5,069 nt of DNA from JBOGED01 sp050743625 (GTDB taxonomy: Bacteria; Actinomycetota; Nitriliruptoria; Euzebyales; Egibacteraceae). A program made the position numbers and the translations under genes. The stretch's first letter is position 1. The number at the start of each line of letters is the position of its first letter. Below, piece by piece: positions 1-5,069 of this stretch. The notes under the pieces are model-generated. The model ran no database searches and had not been told where the DNA came from. It was given only the letters and a program-made list of their open reading frames with translations. The stretch lies in NCBI GenBank assembly GCA_050743625.1, contig JBOGED010000413.1:1-5069 (forward strand), written 5' to 3'.

Positions 1-887
1 CTGTCATGGATCCGCGGCCCGGCGAGCACCCGGCTCGAGGCTGTTCAGTCCTGCCCGGCGTTGAAGTAGCCGGCGTTCGCGATCGCCTCGGCCGCGGCGG
101 CAAGGTCGGCGTCGTCGAACACGATCACCGGGGCCTTGCCGCCCAACTCCAGGTGCACACGCTTGAGATCGCGGCCGGCGGCGGCGGCTACCTCCCGGCC
201 GGCGCGCACGCTCCCGGTGATGGACGCCATCGCGGGGATCGGGTGCGCGATCAGCGCGGCGCCGGTCTCGCGGTCGCCGCACACGACGTTGCACACGCCC
301 GGCGGCAGATGCTCGGCCATCAGCTCGGCCATCCGCACGGTGGTGATCGGGGTCGTGTCGGAAGGTTTGAGGACGACGGTGTTGCCGGCCGCGATCGCGG
401 GAGCGAACTTCCATACCGCCATCATCATCGGGTAGTTCCAGGGCGTGACCTGGGCGCAAACACCGATCGGCTCGCGCCGGACGAACGAGGTATGCCCGGC
501 CATGTACTCGCCGGCCGATAGCCCGTTGAGCATGCGGGCGGCTCCTGCGAAGAACCGGATCTGGTCGACGATCGGCGGGATCTCCTCGCTTGCGGTCAGC
601 CCGATCGGTTTGCCGGTGTTCTCGGACTCGAGCCGCACGAGCTCGTCCGCGTGCGCCTCGATCTCATCGGCGACCCGGAACAGCGCGAGGCTGCGCTCGG
701 AGGGGGTGACGTCGCGCCACAGCTCGAACGCGCGGCGCGCGGCCTGGCAGGCGGCATCGATGTCTTGCCCGGTCGACTGTGGCGCCTGGGCGAACGCCTC
801 GCCGGTGGCTGGGTTGACGAGTGTCGAGCTCTGCCCTTCGGCTGGGTCGCTCAGCTGACCGTCGATGAAGTTCTGCAGCGTCCGCAC
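1..887 (-). CDS. Aldehyde dehydrogenase (gamma-aminobutyraldehyde dehydrogenase-like), 3'-partial, in-frame UGA at the catalytic Cys
   Basis: NAD(P)-dependent aldehyde dehydrogenase, probably cytosolic, oxidising an aldehyde to the acid. It is most like actinobacterial gamma-aminobutyraldehyde (PatD-type) enzymes; the substrate is inferred. Seen: N-terminal LQNFIDG (4-10), oxyanion Asn in TPWNYP (N151), cofactor Lys in VLKPSD (K174), GSVRAG cofactor loop (225-230), general base in LELGGKAP (E247), then FNAGQD (275-280). Codon 281 is TGA (47-45), 34 residues after the Glu, exactly the Glu268-Cys302 spacing of ALDHs. The frame stays open to the window edge as TASSRVLAGPRIHD, the normal ALDH continuation. 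About 190 C-terminal residues of a usual 470-490 lie outside. The start is GTG at 887, in frame 3 nt after the upstream stop, placing LQNFIDG correctly; its RBS is weak. If UGA is a true stop, the 280-residue product lacks its nucleophile and is dead, making this a pseudogene; if recoded, it is a Sec (or Cys) ALDH. Family call very sure, UGA meaning open. Confidence 0.9.
17..41 (-). promoter_or_regulatory. Hairpin just 3' of the UGA (weak bacterial SECIS candidate)
   Basis: Downstream of the UGA in the mRNA, CGAGC (37-33) pairs with GCUCG (27-23) around loop CGGGU. GCC (41-39) can pair with GGC (19-17) below an asymmetric internal loop. A competing fold pairs CCGG (33-30) with CCGG (22-19) around a 7-nt loop GUGCUCG. 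Bacterial SECIS elements are stem-loops inside the coding region just after the UGA, with a G near the start of the loop. Here the loop begins only 12 or 15 nt after the UGA, at or below the usual minimum. GC-rich coding DNA forms such hairpins by chance, so this is suggestive only. Confidence 0.22.
45..47 (-). other. In-frame UGA at the ALDH catalytic cysteine position
   Basis: Reading the minus strand, codon 281 of the ALDH is TGA between GGG-CAG-GAC and ACA-GCC-TCG. In the family this position is the nucleophilic Cys of the GQxC motif. All four other cysteines in the visible protein (47, 143, 199, 203) use TGC, so UGA is not a general Cys codon here. The PucR and methyltransferase genes end at TGA at natural protein ends, so UGA also works as stop in this sequence. 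Candidate explanations are selenocysteine, a TGC-to-TGA point mutation, or a base-call error 45 nt from the edge. Confidence 0.6.
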
Positions 888-890
888 CGG

Positions 891-1940
891 CTACACCGCC
901 GACATCACGCGGTCGTGGATCAACTGAAGCTGCCCGGGCACGTCGGGCACGCCGGAGATCTCACGGCCGGAGAACGTCTTCACGAGGAACGGGTCCGAGA
1001 TGGCGCAGATCACGTGGTTGATCCCCGTGGGCAGGATGTCGGCTTGCAGCTTCTCGACGCATTCCTCGGGGGTTCCTGCCACCGACAGTCGCTCGGCGAT
1101 GTCCGGGGAGCACAGTTCGATCGCCTTGTCGACCTGGCCGGCGGCGAAGGCGTCGAGAATGGGGTTGAGGTCGGACTGGTCCACTCCATGCCGCTCGAGC
1201 TGATGCTGAGGCATCGAGGACAGGTAGAACGCGACCATGATCCGTGCGGCCTCCTTGGCCGCAGCGGAATCCTCGCCGCAGACCCAGACGACCCAGGCGC
1301 CAAGGTCAAGGTCGTCGGCGTTACGCCCGGCCTTGGAGGCGCCGGCGCGGACGTGCTCCATGACGTACTCGTAGTTCTCGCGCGAGTAGCCGAGGGCGTG
1401 GTGCATCCCGTCAGCGATCTCGCCGGCCAGCTCGAACGAGCGCGGGCCGCCCATCGCGCCGATCTTCAGCGGGATACGCTCCTGCACGGGTCGGGCGAAC
1501 GTGAACAGCCCTGAATATTTGAAGAACTCTCCGTCGTGAGTGATCGCGCCGTCCTTGAGGAACGCACGGATCACGTCGAACCCCTCGCGGACGCGGGCCA
1601 GCGGCCTGCTGCCCTGCCACTGGATCTTGTACTGGCTGAGCATCCCGAGGTTGCCGAAGCTCACGACCGCCTCGGCTCGCCCGTTCGTCAACTCGTCGAG
1701 CGTGGCGAGCATCTGAGCGACGAGCGTCGGGTCCCGAAGGATGACATGGGTGACGTTCGGGCCCATCCGGATCTGTCTCGTCTTGTCCGCGGCGGCGGCG
1801 AACAGCAACCAGGGATCTTTGTGGTAGGTCTCGTCGACGCTGTAGGCGGCATAGAAGCCAAGCTCGTCAGCCTTCTTGATGAAGTCGATCGAGTCGACAA
1901 GGGGATAGTCAGGTAGCTGCACGAAGCTGAACCGCACCAT
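891..1940 (-). CDS. LLM-class (luciferase-like) F420/flavin-dependent oxidoreductase
   Basis: A 349-residue member of the luciferase-like monooxygenase TIM-barrel family, closest in feel to the F420-dependent methylene-tetrahydromethanopterin reductase (Mer) branch; probably cytosolic. Seen: N-terminal strand FSFVQLPDYP with KKADELGFYAAYSVDE (22-37), the conserved GPNVTHVILRDPTLVAQ stretch (60-76) leading to LDELTNGRAEAVVSFG (81-96), then IPLKIGAMGGPRSFELAGEIADG (156-178), the usual phosphate-binding/cofactor segment, and a C-terminal GTPEEC(VEKL) helix (289-298) typical of this group. Length matches the family. The frame opens upstream to 2048, but ATG at 1940 is preferred because GAGGGAG sits 6 nt before it and the protein then begins in the first barrel strand. 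It precedes the ALDH by 3 nt, so the two are probably translationally coupled. F420 versus FMN cannot be decided from motifs alone, and the substrate is unknown. Confidence 0.9.
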   Translation of the reverse strand: MVRFSFVQLPDYPLVDSIDFIKKADELGFYAAYSVDETYHKDPWLLFAAAADKTRQIRMGPNVTHVILRDPTLVAQMLATLDELTNGRAEAVVSFGNLGMLSQYKIQWQGSRPLARVREGFDVIRAFLKDGAITHDGEFFKYSGLFTFARPVQERIPLKIGAMGGPRSFELAGEIADGMHHALGYSRENYEYVMEHVRAGASKAGRNADDLDLGAWVVWVCGEDSAAAKEAARIMVAFYLSSMPQHQLERHGVDQSDLNPILDAFAAGQVDKAIELCSPDIAERLSVAGTPEECVEKLQADILPTGINHVICAISDPFLVKTFSGREISGVPDVPGQLQLIHDRVMSAV

Positions 1941-1946
1941 GGGTTG

Positions 1947-1953
1947 CTCCCTC
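1947..1953 (-). promoter_or_regulatory. Ribosome binding site of the LLM oxidoreductase
   Basis: GAGGGAG on the minus strand, separated by CAACCC (6 nt) from ATG at 1940. It decides the start against the in-frame ATG codons further upstream, which have no such site. Confidence 0.7.
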
Positions 1954-2026
1954 TCGAGGCGCCGTTTTGGGCAACGTACGGAGCGCGGGCGGGCTTGTCG
2001 TCGGCCGAATGCCACAGCCGGGTGCA

Positions 2027-2055
2027 TGGTCAATGGCCATCTGGCCAATTACGAT
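2027..2055 (+). promoter_or_regulatory. Candidate leaderless promoter of the PucR-family gene with TGGCCA repeat in the spacer
   Basis: TGGTCA (2027-2032, 4/6 to TTGACA) and TACGAT (2050-2055, fits TANNNT) lie 17 bp apart. Transcription would begin at about 2062-2063, at the A of the chosen ATG. This would explain why no Shine-Dalgarno is visible before 2063; leaderless mRNAs are common in actinobacteria. TGGCCA occurs twice (2034-2039 and 2042-2047, 2 nt apart) in the -35/-10 spacer, a good place for a regulator half-site pair. Confidence 0.35.
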
Positions 2056-2062
2056 CTGGTGT

Positions 2063-3604
2063 ATGCCGCTGTGGTTGGGACAGCTGCTCGAAGACCCGGC
2101 GTTGGGTCTGCAGCTCGTCGCAGGCAAGACCGGGTTGAGCGAGCGCGGCCCTGTGCGGTGGGCACATATCAGCGAGATCCCCGATCCGACGCCGTGGCTC
2201 GAAGGCGGGGAGATCCTCCTCACGACCGGGTTGGGCGTAAGGGACAGTCCCCTGTTGCAGCGCGCGCTTATCACCCAGCTCGACCGGCGTGGGTGCGCCG
2301 GGGTGGGGTTCGGGCTCGGCGTCTGGCTCGACGAGGTCCCTGACGCGATGCTCGAGGAGGCTGACGCGCGAAGTCTCCCGCTGTTCACCGTGCCCTACGA
2401 GGTGCCGTTCATCGCCGTGACGAAGCGGGTCAGCCACGCGATGGCCGCTGACCACTATGCAACACTGCGCACCGCGGTCGACCTCCATCGCCAGGTGCTC
2501 GCGTCCGTGATCGCCGGGACGGGAGTCAAAGGAGTCATCGAGACCATTGCCCACCCGATGCACGAGTTCGCGTGCGTCGTGTTCGACTACTACGGGCAGG
2601 AGCTGGCGACGCACGTGGGCCGTGCAGTCACCGCTCCGGTCTATCCACGGCTGCTGTGGCAGGTGGTCGCACCCCAGTGCGAGCGGCGCGACCGGTTCGA
2701 GTTCGCCCGCGGCACCACGGTCGTGACCGGCTCGGTCGTGCGCGTCGGTGACGAGGTCGAGGCCGTGCTCATTCTCATAGGAACCCGGCCACTCGCCGAG
2801 CACGAGCGATTGCTTATGGAACAGGGGTTGGCGGGCCTGAGCCTCGAGTTCGCGCGTGGCCTGTCGGTTCGCGAGGAACGTCGCGCGCGGGTCTCCGAGA
2901 TGCTCGAGAGGGTCGCCGCCGGAAGGACGACCCGCGACGCGACCGGCCGGGAGCTCAAACGGTTGGGGTTCTGGCCTGCGGAGGAATTCCACGTGCTCAG
3001 CGTGCGCCGCCCTTCTCGGGTCCCTGAGCGAGCCCTCTGCGCGCTCGCGGAGGACGCCAGGGGCGCCTACCGTGAGCCGATCGTCGGGCGCTGGAACGGC
3101 TCGGTGTGCTGCATCGTCCAGCCCGCTGATGCGCCGGACGCCGCGCGCATCGCCGCGACCGCACGCTCCCGCGGTTGGTCAGGCGTGGTCGTGGGCCGCA
3201 GCCGCGCCGCTCGCGGGCCGGAGGGCCTCGGTGTGGCACTGCGAGAGGCGACGGTCGCCGCATCGGCCCCCGACCCGCCGCCCGACGGGGTTCAGGACGT
3301 GACCGGACTCGGGCTCACGGGCATCCTCGCCGGCATTGACGACGACCTCGCCGCGGAAACCTTTATCCGCCAGGTACTCGGAACGCTGCTCGACCAGGCC
3401 ACGCTCCTCGAGACGCTCCGCGTCTACCTGCGGCATGGCTGCCGGCCAGGGGCCGCGGCCGCCGAGCTCTGCATCCACCGGCATACCCTCGCCTACCGGC
3501 TCGACCGTATCCGCGACCTGACCGATCGCGACCCGCGAGACGGAGCGCACCTCCTCGAGTACGGCCTCGCGCTCGAGCTCCATACTCGCCACCCCGACCT
3601 ATGA
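2063..3604 (+). CDS. PucR-family transcriptional regulator
   Basis: A 513-residue cytosolic DNA-binding regulator of the PucR/CdaR type, a family that controls use of purines, amino acids and related nitrogen or carbon sources. Domains seen: N-terminal purine-catabolism-regulator domain (about 1-120) with the signature EIPDPTPWLEGGEILLTTG (38-56); a middle section with a GGDEF-like CdaR domain beginning near LKRLGFWP (298-305) and running to about 400; C-terminal PucR helix-turn-helix (about 448-505) with LLETLRVYLRHG and the recognition part HRHTLAYRLDRI (472-483). Length is normal and the TGA stop falls just after the HTH, as expected. The frame is open from ATG 1967, but ATG 2063 starts directly at the domain (MPLWLGQLLEDP) and matches a candidate leaderless promoter. 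ATG 2033 is a less likely alternative. Divergent from the oxidoreductase-ALDH operon, which it probably regulates, perhaps in response to an amine or its breakdown product (inference). Confidence 0.92.
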   Translation: MPLWLGQLLEDPALGLQLVAGKTGLSERGPVRWAHISEIPDPTPWLEGGEILLTTGLGVRDSPLLQRALITQLDRRGCAGVGFGLGVWLDEVPDAMLEEADARSLPLFTVPYEVPFIAVTKRVSHAMAADHYATLRTAVDLHRQVLASVIAGTGVKGVIETIAHPMHEFACVVFDYYGQELATHVGRAVTAPVYPRLLWQVVAPQCERRDRFEFARGTTVVTGSVVRVGDEVEAVLILIGTRPLAEHERLLMEQGLAGLSLEFARGLSVREERRARVSEMLERVAAGRTTRDATGRELKRLGFWPAEEFHVLSVRRPSRVPERALCALAEDARGAYREPIVGRWNGSVCCIVQPADAPDAARIAATARSRGWSGVVVGRSRAARGPEGLGVALREATVAASAPDPPPDGVQDVTGLGLTGILAGIDDDLAAETFIRQVLGTLLDQATLLETLRVYLRHGCRPGAAAAELCIHRHTLAYRLDRIRDLTDRDPRDGAHLLEYGLALELHTRHPDL

Positions 3605-3857
3605 GGCGGTGCCCAGGGATCGCCGATCTGCGAGCTCATCCCCTGAAGGGCAAGCGGCACCGGCACCCGTGAAGCCTTCGCGATCCCGCCTCGTTCAGTG
3701 CCAGGCGCGACGCATTATCCGTGCTACTCGAGCCCGCGATCGGGCTGGCCGCCGAGACCTCCGTTGGATCGGCACTGTCCGCTACCGAGCTGCGCTCGCC
3801 GTGACCGCACCGGGACTCGCTCGACGCCAGGGCATGGAACGGTCATCGCTCGCCCCA

Positions 3858-3911
3858 GCCACCACGCCAAACTTTCGCGCGCCGACGCGGGAAGGTTGCC
3901 CTAGTGGTGGC
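3858..3911. repeat. Long imperfect stem-loop
   Basis: GCCACCAC (3858-3865) is perfectly complementary to GTGGTGGC (3904-3911). Inside, CAA-CTTTC-GCG (3868-3879) pairs imperfectly with CGC-G-GGAAG-GTTG (3886-3898), leaving a 6-nt loop at 3880-3885. The pairing includes one A/G mismatch, one G-T wobble and small bulges, in total about 20 base pairs. It might be a bidirectional transcription barrier, part of a structured RNA, or a mobile-element end. Confidence 0.45.
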
Positions 3912-3922
3912 CCGCGGCGCCA

Positions 3923-3966
3923 TTTGTGCTGGATATCGGCGGTATACCGCCGATATCCAGCACAAA
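3923..3966. repeat. Perfect 44-bp palindrome without spacer
   Basis: The arm TTTGTGCTGGATATCGGC-GGTA (3923-3944) is followed at once by its exact reverse complement (3945-3966), centred on GTA|TAC. The next outer pair (A3922/G3967) does not match. As RNA or single-stranded DNA it would form a stem of about 20 bp with a 4-nt loop. There is no T-tract on either side. It lies where base composition changes, so it may mark an insertion boundary or an amplification/assembly junction. Confidence 0.85.
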
Positions 3967-3969
3967 GAA

Positions 3970-3986
3970 CTTCGGCGAGGCCGAAG
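3970..3986. repeat. Short 7-bp hairpin
   Basis: CTTCGGC (3970-3976), loop GAG, GCCGAAG (3980-3986). It sits 3 nt after the 44-bp palindrome and completes a run of three stem-loops between convergent genes. No T-run follows. Confidence 0.5.
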
Positions 3987-4065
3987 GCAAATCGGCTGCA
4001 TGAGCTGTTGGTCGCCGTTCTGGACAGGAATTGGCTCTAGTGAGCAGTCTGTTCATACTCTCTAC

Positions 4066-4632
4066 TCAGAGATACCGCCTGACTCGATTGCAATACTCCA
4101 AGTATTCCTGACCGTACTGCCCCTTCAAATACTCTTCTTCCCGTAATACTTGACGGTGGATCAGCCATGCCGCCGCACCGATATACACCAACAGAATCCA
4201 GTTGGAAAAGATCAAGAATTGACCCAGCAAGATCAGCCCAAAGGCTACGTAGATGGGATTGCGGCTAAACGCAAATATGCCGGTCGTGATGAGCTTGTCG
4301 GGATGGTCGGCATCTATGCCCACCCGAAAACTCCGCCCAAAAGAAATGAGACTCCACAATAGCAGCAATAGCCCGGCCAAGCAAAAGGCCACGCCCATCC
4401 AGGCGATTACCCCAGACGAGAAGAATTCCTGCGTGCTCACGGTTGGCCAATTGATGGCCGCGGCAAACACAAGATAGAAATAGAACAGGGCAAACGGGGG
4501 AATCAAGAAGTCCCGCTTGTCGATCTTGCCAAAATTCATCGCTTGTATGCCGGCTCTTTTCATCAGCCCGACTCGGGCCAAGACCATTCCAAGCAACAAC
4601 ACAATTGTCAGAGCTGCAAAATATTCAGGCAT
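4066..4632 (-). CDS. Isoprenylcysteine carboxyl methyltransferase (ICMT)-family membrane protein
   Basis: A 188-residue integral membrane protein of the ICMT/phospholipid-methyltransferase-like superfamily, which transfers methyl from S-adenosylmethionine inside the membrane; bacterial substrates are mostly unknown. Hydrophobic segments lie at about 4-22, 43-62, 74-98 and 126-158. The C-terminal family signature is present: GIFAFSRNPIYVAFGLILLG (118-137), then HRQVLREEEYL (159-169) and YGQEYLEYCNRVRRYL ending at the TGA stop, where the paired Glu and the final R-Y-L are typical. There are two ATGs two codons apart (4638 and 4632). The second is chosen because AAGGA (4642-4638) lies 5 nt before it and overlaps the first. 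Codons and composition are much less GC-rich than the genes at left, suggesting transfer or a different source. It converges on the PucR-family gene and shares a strand with the GNAT remnant behind it. Family call is firm, function is not. Confidence 0.85.
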   Translation of the reverse strand: MPEYFAALTIVLLLGMVLARVGLMKRAGIQAMNFGKIDKRDFLIPPFALFYFYLVFAAAINWPTVSTQEFFSSGVIAWMGVAFCLAGLLLLLWSLISFGRSFRVGIDADHPDKLITTGIFAFSRNPIYVAFGLILLGQFLIFSNWILLVYIGAAAWLIHRQVLREEEYLKGQYGQEYLEYCNRVRRYL

Positions 4633-4801
4633 AAGCATCCTTGGTTGTCGCCGCTTGAGCCGCTCCCTGCTTCTTCACGAGACCCGTCTTTGTTCGTCCG
4701 TGAGCGGTCGACCTACACGAGAGCCGCCTTCCTGAGTTACTGTACGCATCGGTCCCTGCGCGGTCTTGAGCTTGGCTGGCGAAACCCAGCAGTTTACAAT
4801 C
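4633..4801. other. Upstream region of the ICMT-family gene, no gene recognised
   Basis: About 170 bp between the GNAT remnant and the methyltransferase. One minus-strand frame stays open through it but shows no family motif, and I see no convincing -35/-10 pair. It probably holds the promoter and leader of the methyltransferase. Confidence 0.4.
4638..4642 (-). promoter_or_regulatory. Ribosome binding site of the ICMT-family gene
   Basis: AAGGA on the minus strand, 5 nt before ATG at 4632. It overlaps the ATG at 4638, which therefore is unlikely to be the start. Confidence 0.55.
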
Positions 4802-5002
4802 TTAATTGGCAATCCTATGATCGCGGATCCGACCTTCTTCCACCATACCCAGTTTTGCCATGAGGTGGCGAGACGCGAGATTGTCGGGCGCGCGACGCCC
4901 CAAATGCGATGTAGGTCGAAGCTGGTTGAACCCAAGGGTGAGGAGCAGCCGGGCCATCGCTAGCGGGGCTTCGCCCCGGCCCGACGAGCGTGTGAGGCAT
5001 GA
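4802..5002 (-). pseudogene. GNAT-family N-acetyltransferase remnant, frameshifted and truncated
   Basis: Read on the minus strand, three pieces join into the second half of a GNAT (acetyl-CoA-dependent N-acetyltransferase). Piece 1 (4990-4916) gives RSSGRGEA, fitting motif A (R/Q-x-x-G-x-G/A), then MARLLLTLGFNQLR. Piece 2 (4914-4888) is in another frame and gives LHRIWGVAR, the common LHRI strand. Piece 3 (4885-4802), back in the first frame, gives DNLASRHLMAKLGMVEEGR and IRDHRIAN then TAA; N-x-AS-x4-KLGM-x2-EG is the typical GNAT C-terminal signature. One extra base near 4915 and one missing base near 4886-4887 break the frame and cancel out. The N-terminal half is absent: the inverted repeat at 5009-5060 lies where it should be. 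The usual W-x-D end is also missing. This is either a decayed gene or two sequencing indels in a partial gene. The substrate cannot be told. Confidence 0.7.
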
Positions 5003-5008
5003 CAGCGT

Positions 5009-5060
5009 TCCCCGAACAGGGATTTAGGGGCGTATCTGCCCCTAAATCCCTGTTCGGGGA
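5009..5060. repeat. Perfect 23-bp inverted repeat with 6-nt loop
   Basis: The arm TCCCCGAACAGGGATTTAGG-GGC (5009-5031) and its exact reverse complement (5038-5060) flank the loop GTATCT. Two T-G wobbles and a C-G pair (5006-5008 with 5061-5063) could extend the stem. No T-run follows on either strand inside the window. It is next to the truncated side of the GNAT remnant and 9 nt from the window edge. It may be a mobile-element end, a strong terminator-like structure or a fold-back artefact. Confidence 0.85.
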
Positions 5061-5069
5061 GTGGACCGG

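Larger units (their letters stand above)
1941..2062. promoter_or_regulatory. Divergent intergenic region, oxidoreductase-ALDH operon / pucR-like gene
   Basis: This 122-bp region separates the minus-strand oxidoreductase operon from the plus-strand PucR-family gene, the classic place for shared regulation. It contains the oxidoreductase RBS, a TGGCCA-TC-TGGCCA repeat (2034-2047) and a plausible plus-strand promoter. On the minus strand TTGACC (2033-2028) could be a -35 box, but I see no good matching -10. Regulation of the operon by the divergent regulator is inferred from layout only. Confidence 0.5.
3605..4065. other. Intergenic stretch between convergent genes, no gene recognised
   Basis: 461 bp between the ends of the PucR-family gene and the methyltransferase. 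Frames on both strands were read; they give only arginine/proline/serine-rich peptides without family motifs. The first part (to about 3920) keeps the high GC of the left side; composition drops after that. The right part holds three consecutive stem-loops (3858-3986). None is followed by a T-run on either strand, so a normal intrinsic terminator is not visible. Confidence 0.6.

Noticed and set aside
651..1514. Long plus-strand open frame (287 codons) over the ALDH start and oxidoreductase end
   Set aside because: It is antisense to two well-supported genes, rich in H/R/G/V as typical of shadows in GC-rich DNA, and has no family motif.
2030..2992. Long minus-strand open frame (320 codons) over the PucR-family gene
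   Set aside because: It lies opposite a confident PucR gene, and its peptide is a charge-rich shadow without recognisable domains.
3858..3986. Integron attC site
   Set aside because: The folded shape is similar, but the required GTTRRRY/RYYYAAC core sites are not present.
3609..4040. Plus-strand open frame of 143 codons after the PucR-family gene
   Set aside because: The peptide is R/P/S/A-rich without motifs, crosses the 44-bp palindrome and the composition change, and has no clear RBS.
4675..4935. Minus-strand 86-codon open frame as an independent small gene
   Set aside because: Its N-terminal part contains the LHRIWGVAR segment of the GNAT remnant, and the rest is out of frame with the conserved KLGM-EG part, so it is a product of the frameshift.
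4920..4945. tRNA T-arm-like GGTTCAACC on the minus strand
   Set aside because: No matching stem of the right length, no acceptor or anticodon arms, and it lies in the GNAT remnant.
4950..4983. Hairpin CGGGCC...GGCCCG with inner CGGGG-CTTCG-CCCCG, as terminator or structured RNA
   Set aside because: It falls within the GNAT remnant coding motif A and can be explained by GC-rich codons; no T-run follows.
1..5069. General reassignment of UGA to an amino acid
   Set aside because: The PucR-family and ICMT-family genes both end at TGA at natural protein ends, and Cys is otherwise TGC in the ALDH.

Overview
The left 3.9 kb is very G+C-rich (e.g. 48/60 in 3241-3300) and reads like an actinobacterial chromosome or an actinobacteria-like metagenomic contig. 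The support is an F420-type luciferase-like oxidoreductase, a long PucR-family regulator, an actinobacterial-style gamma-aminobutyraldehyde dehydrogenase and strong GC bias. From about 3.9 kb on, base composition falls to about half G+C (27/60 in 4201-4260) and the genes change character. The right quarter is therefore either an acquired segment or a chimeric join.

Layout, left to right: (1) a minus-strand aldehyde dehydrogenase that runs off the left edge (887 to <1) and carries an in-frame UGA exactly where the catalytic cysteine codon belongs; (2) a luciferase-like flavin/F420 oxidoreductase immediately upstream on the same strand (1940-891), with 3 nt between the two genes, so almost certainly one transcript; (3) a 122-bp divergent intergenic region with a candidate leaderless promoter and a TGGCCA repeat pair; (4) a plus-strand PucR-family regulator (2063-3604); (5) a 461-bp stretch without a recognisable gene but with three consecutive stem-loops, one of them a perfect 44-bp spacerless palindrome; (6) a minus-strand membrane methyltransferase of the isoprenylcysteine carboxyl methyltransferase type (4632-4066); (7) a broken GNAT acetyltransferase remnant (about 5002-4802) that becomes readable only after two compensating frameshifts; (8) a 23-bp perfect inverted repeat with a 6-nt loop near the right edge.

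By inference, the divergent PucR regulator controls the oxidoreductase-ALDH operon, which would oxidise an amine- or nitrogen-compound-derived aldehyde. The most interesting observation is the UGA at the ALDH active-site cysteine: the reading frame stays clearly ALDH-like on both sides, the other four cysteines in the visible part are TGC, and two other genes in the window end at TGA. That pattern fits a selenocysteine ALDH, but a nonsense mutation or a sequencing error close to a contig end is at least as likely. The frameshifted GNAT remnant at the other end makes base errors a serious alternative.
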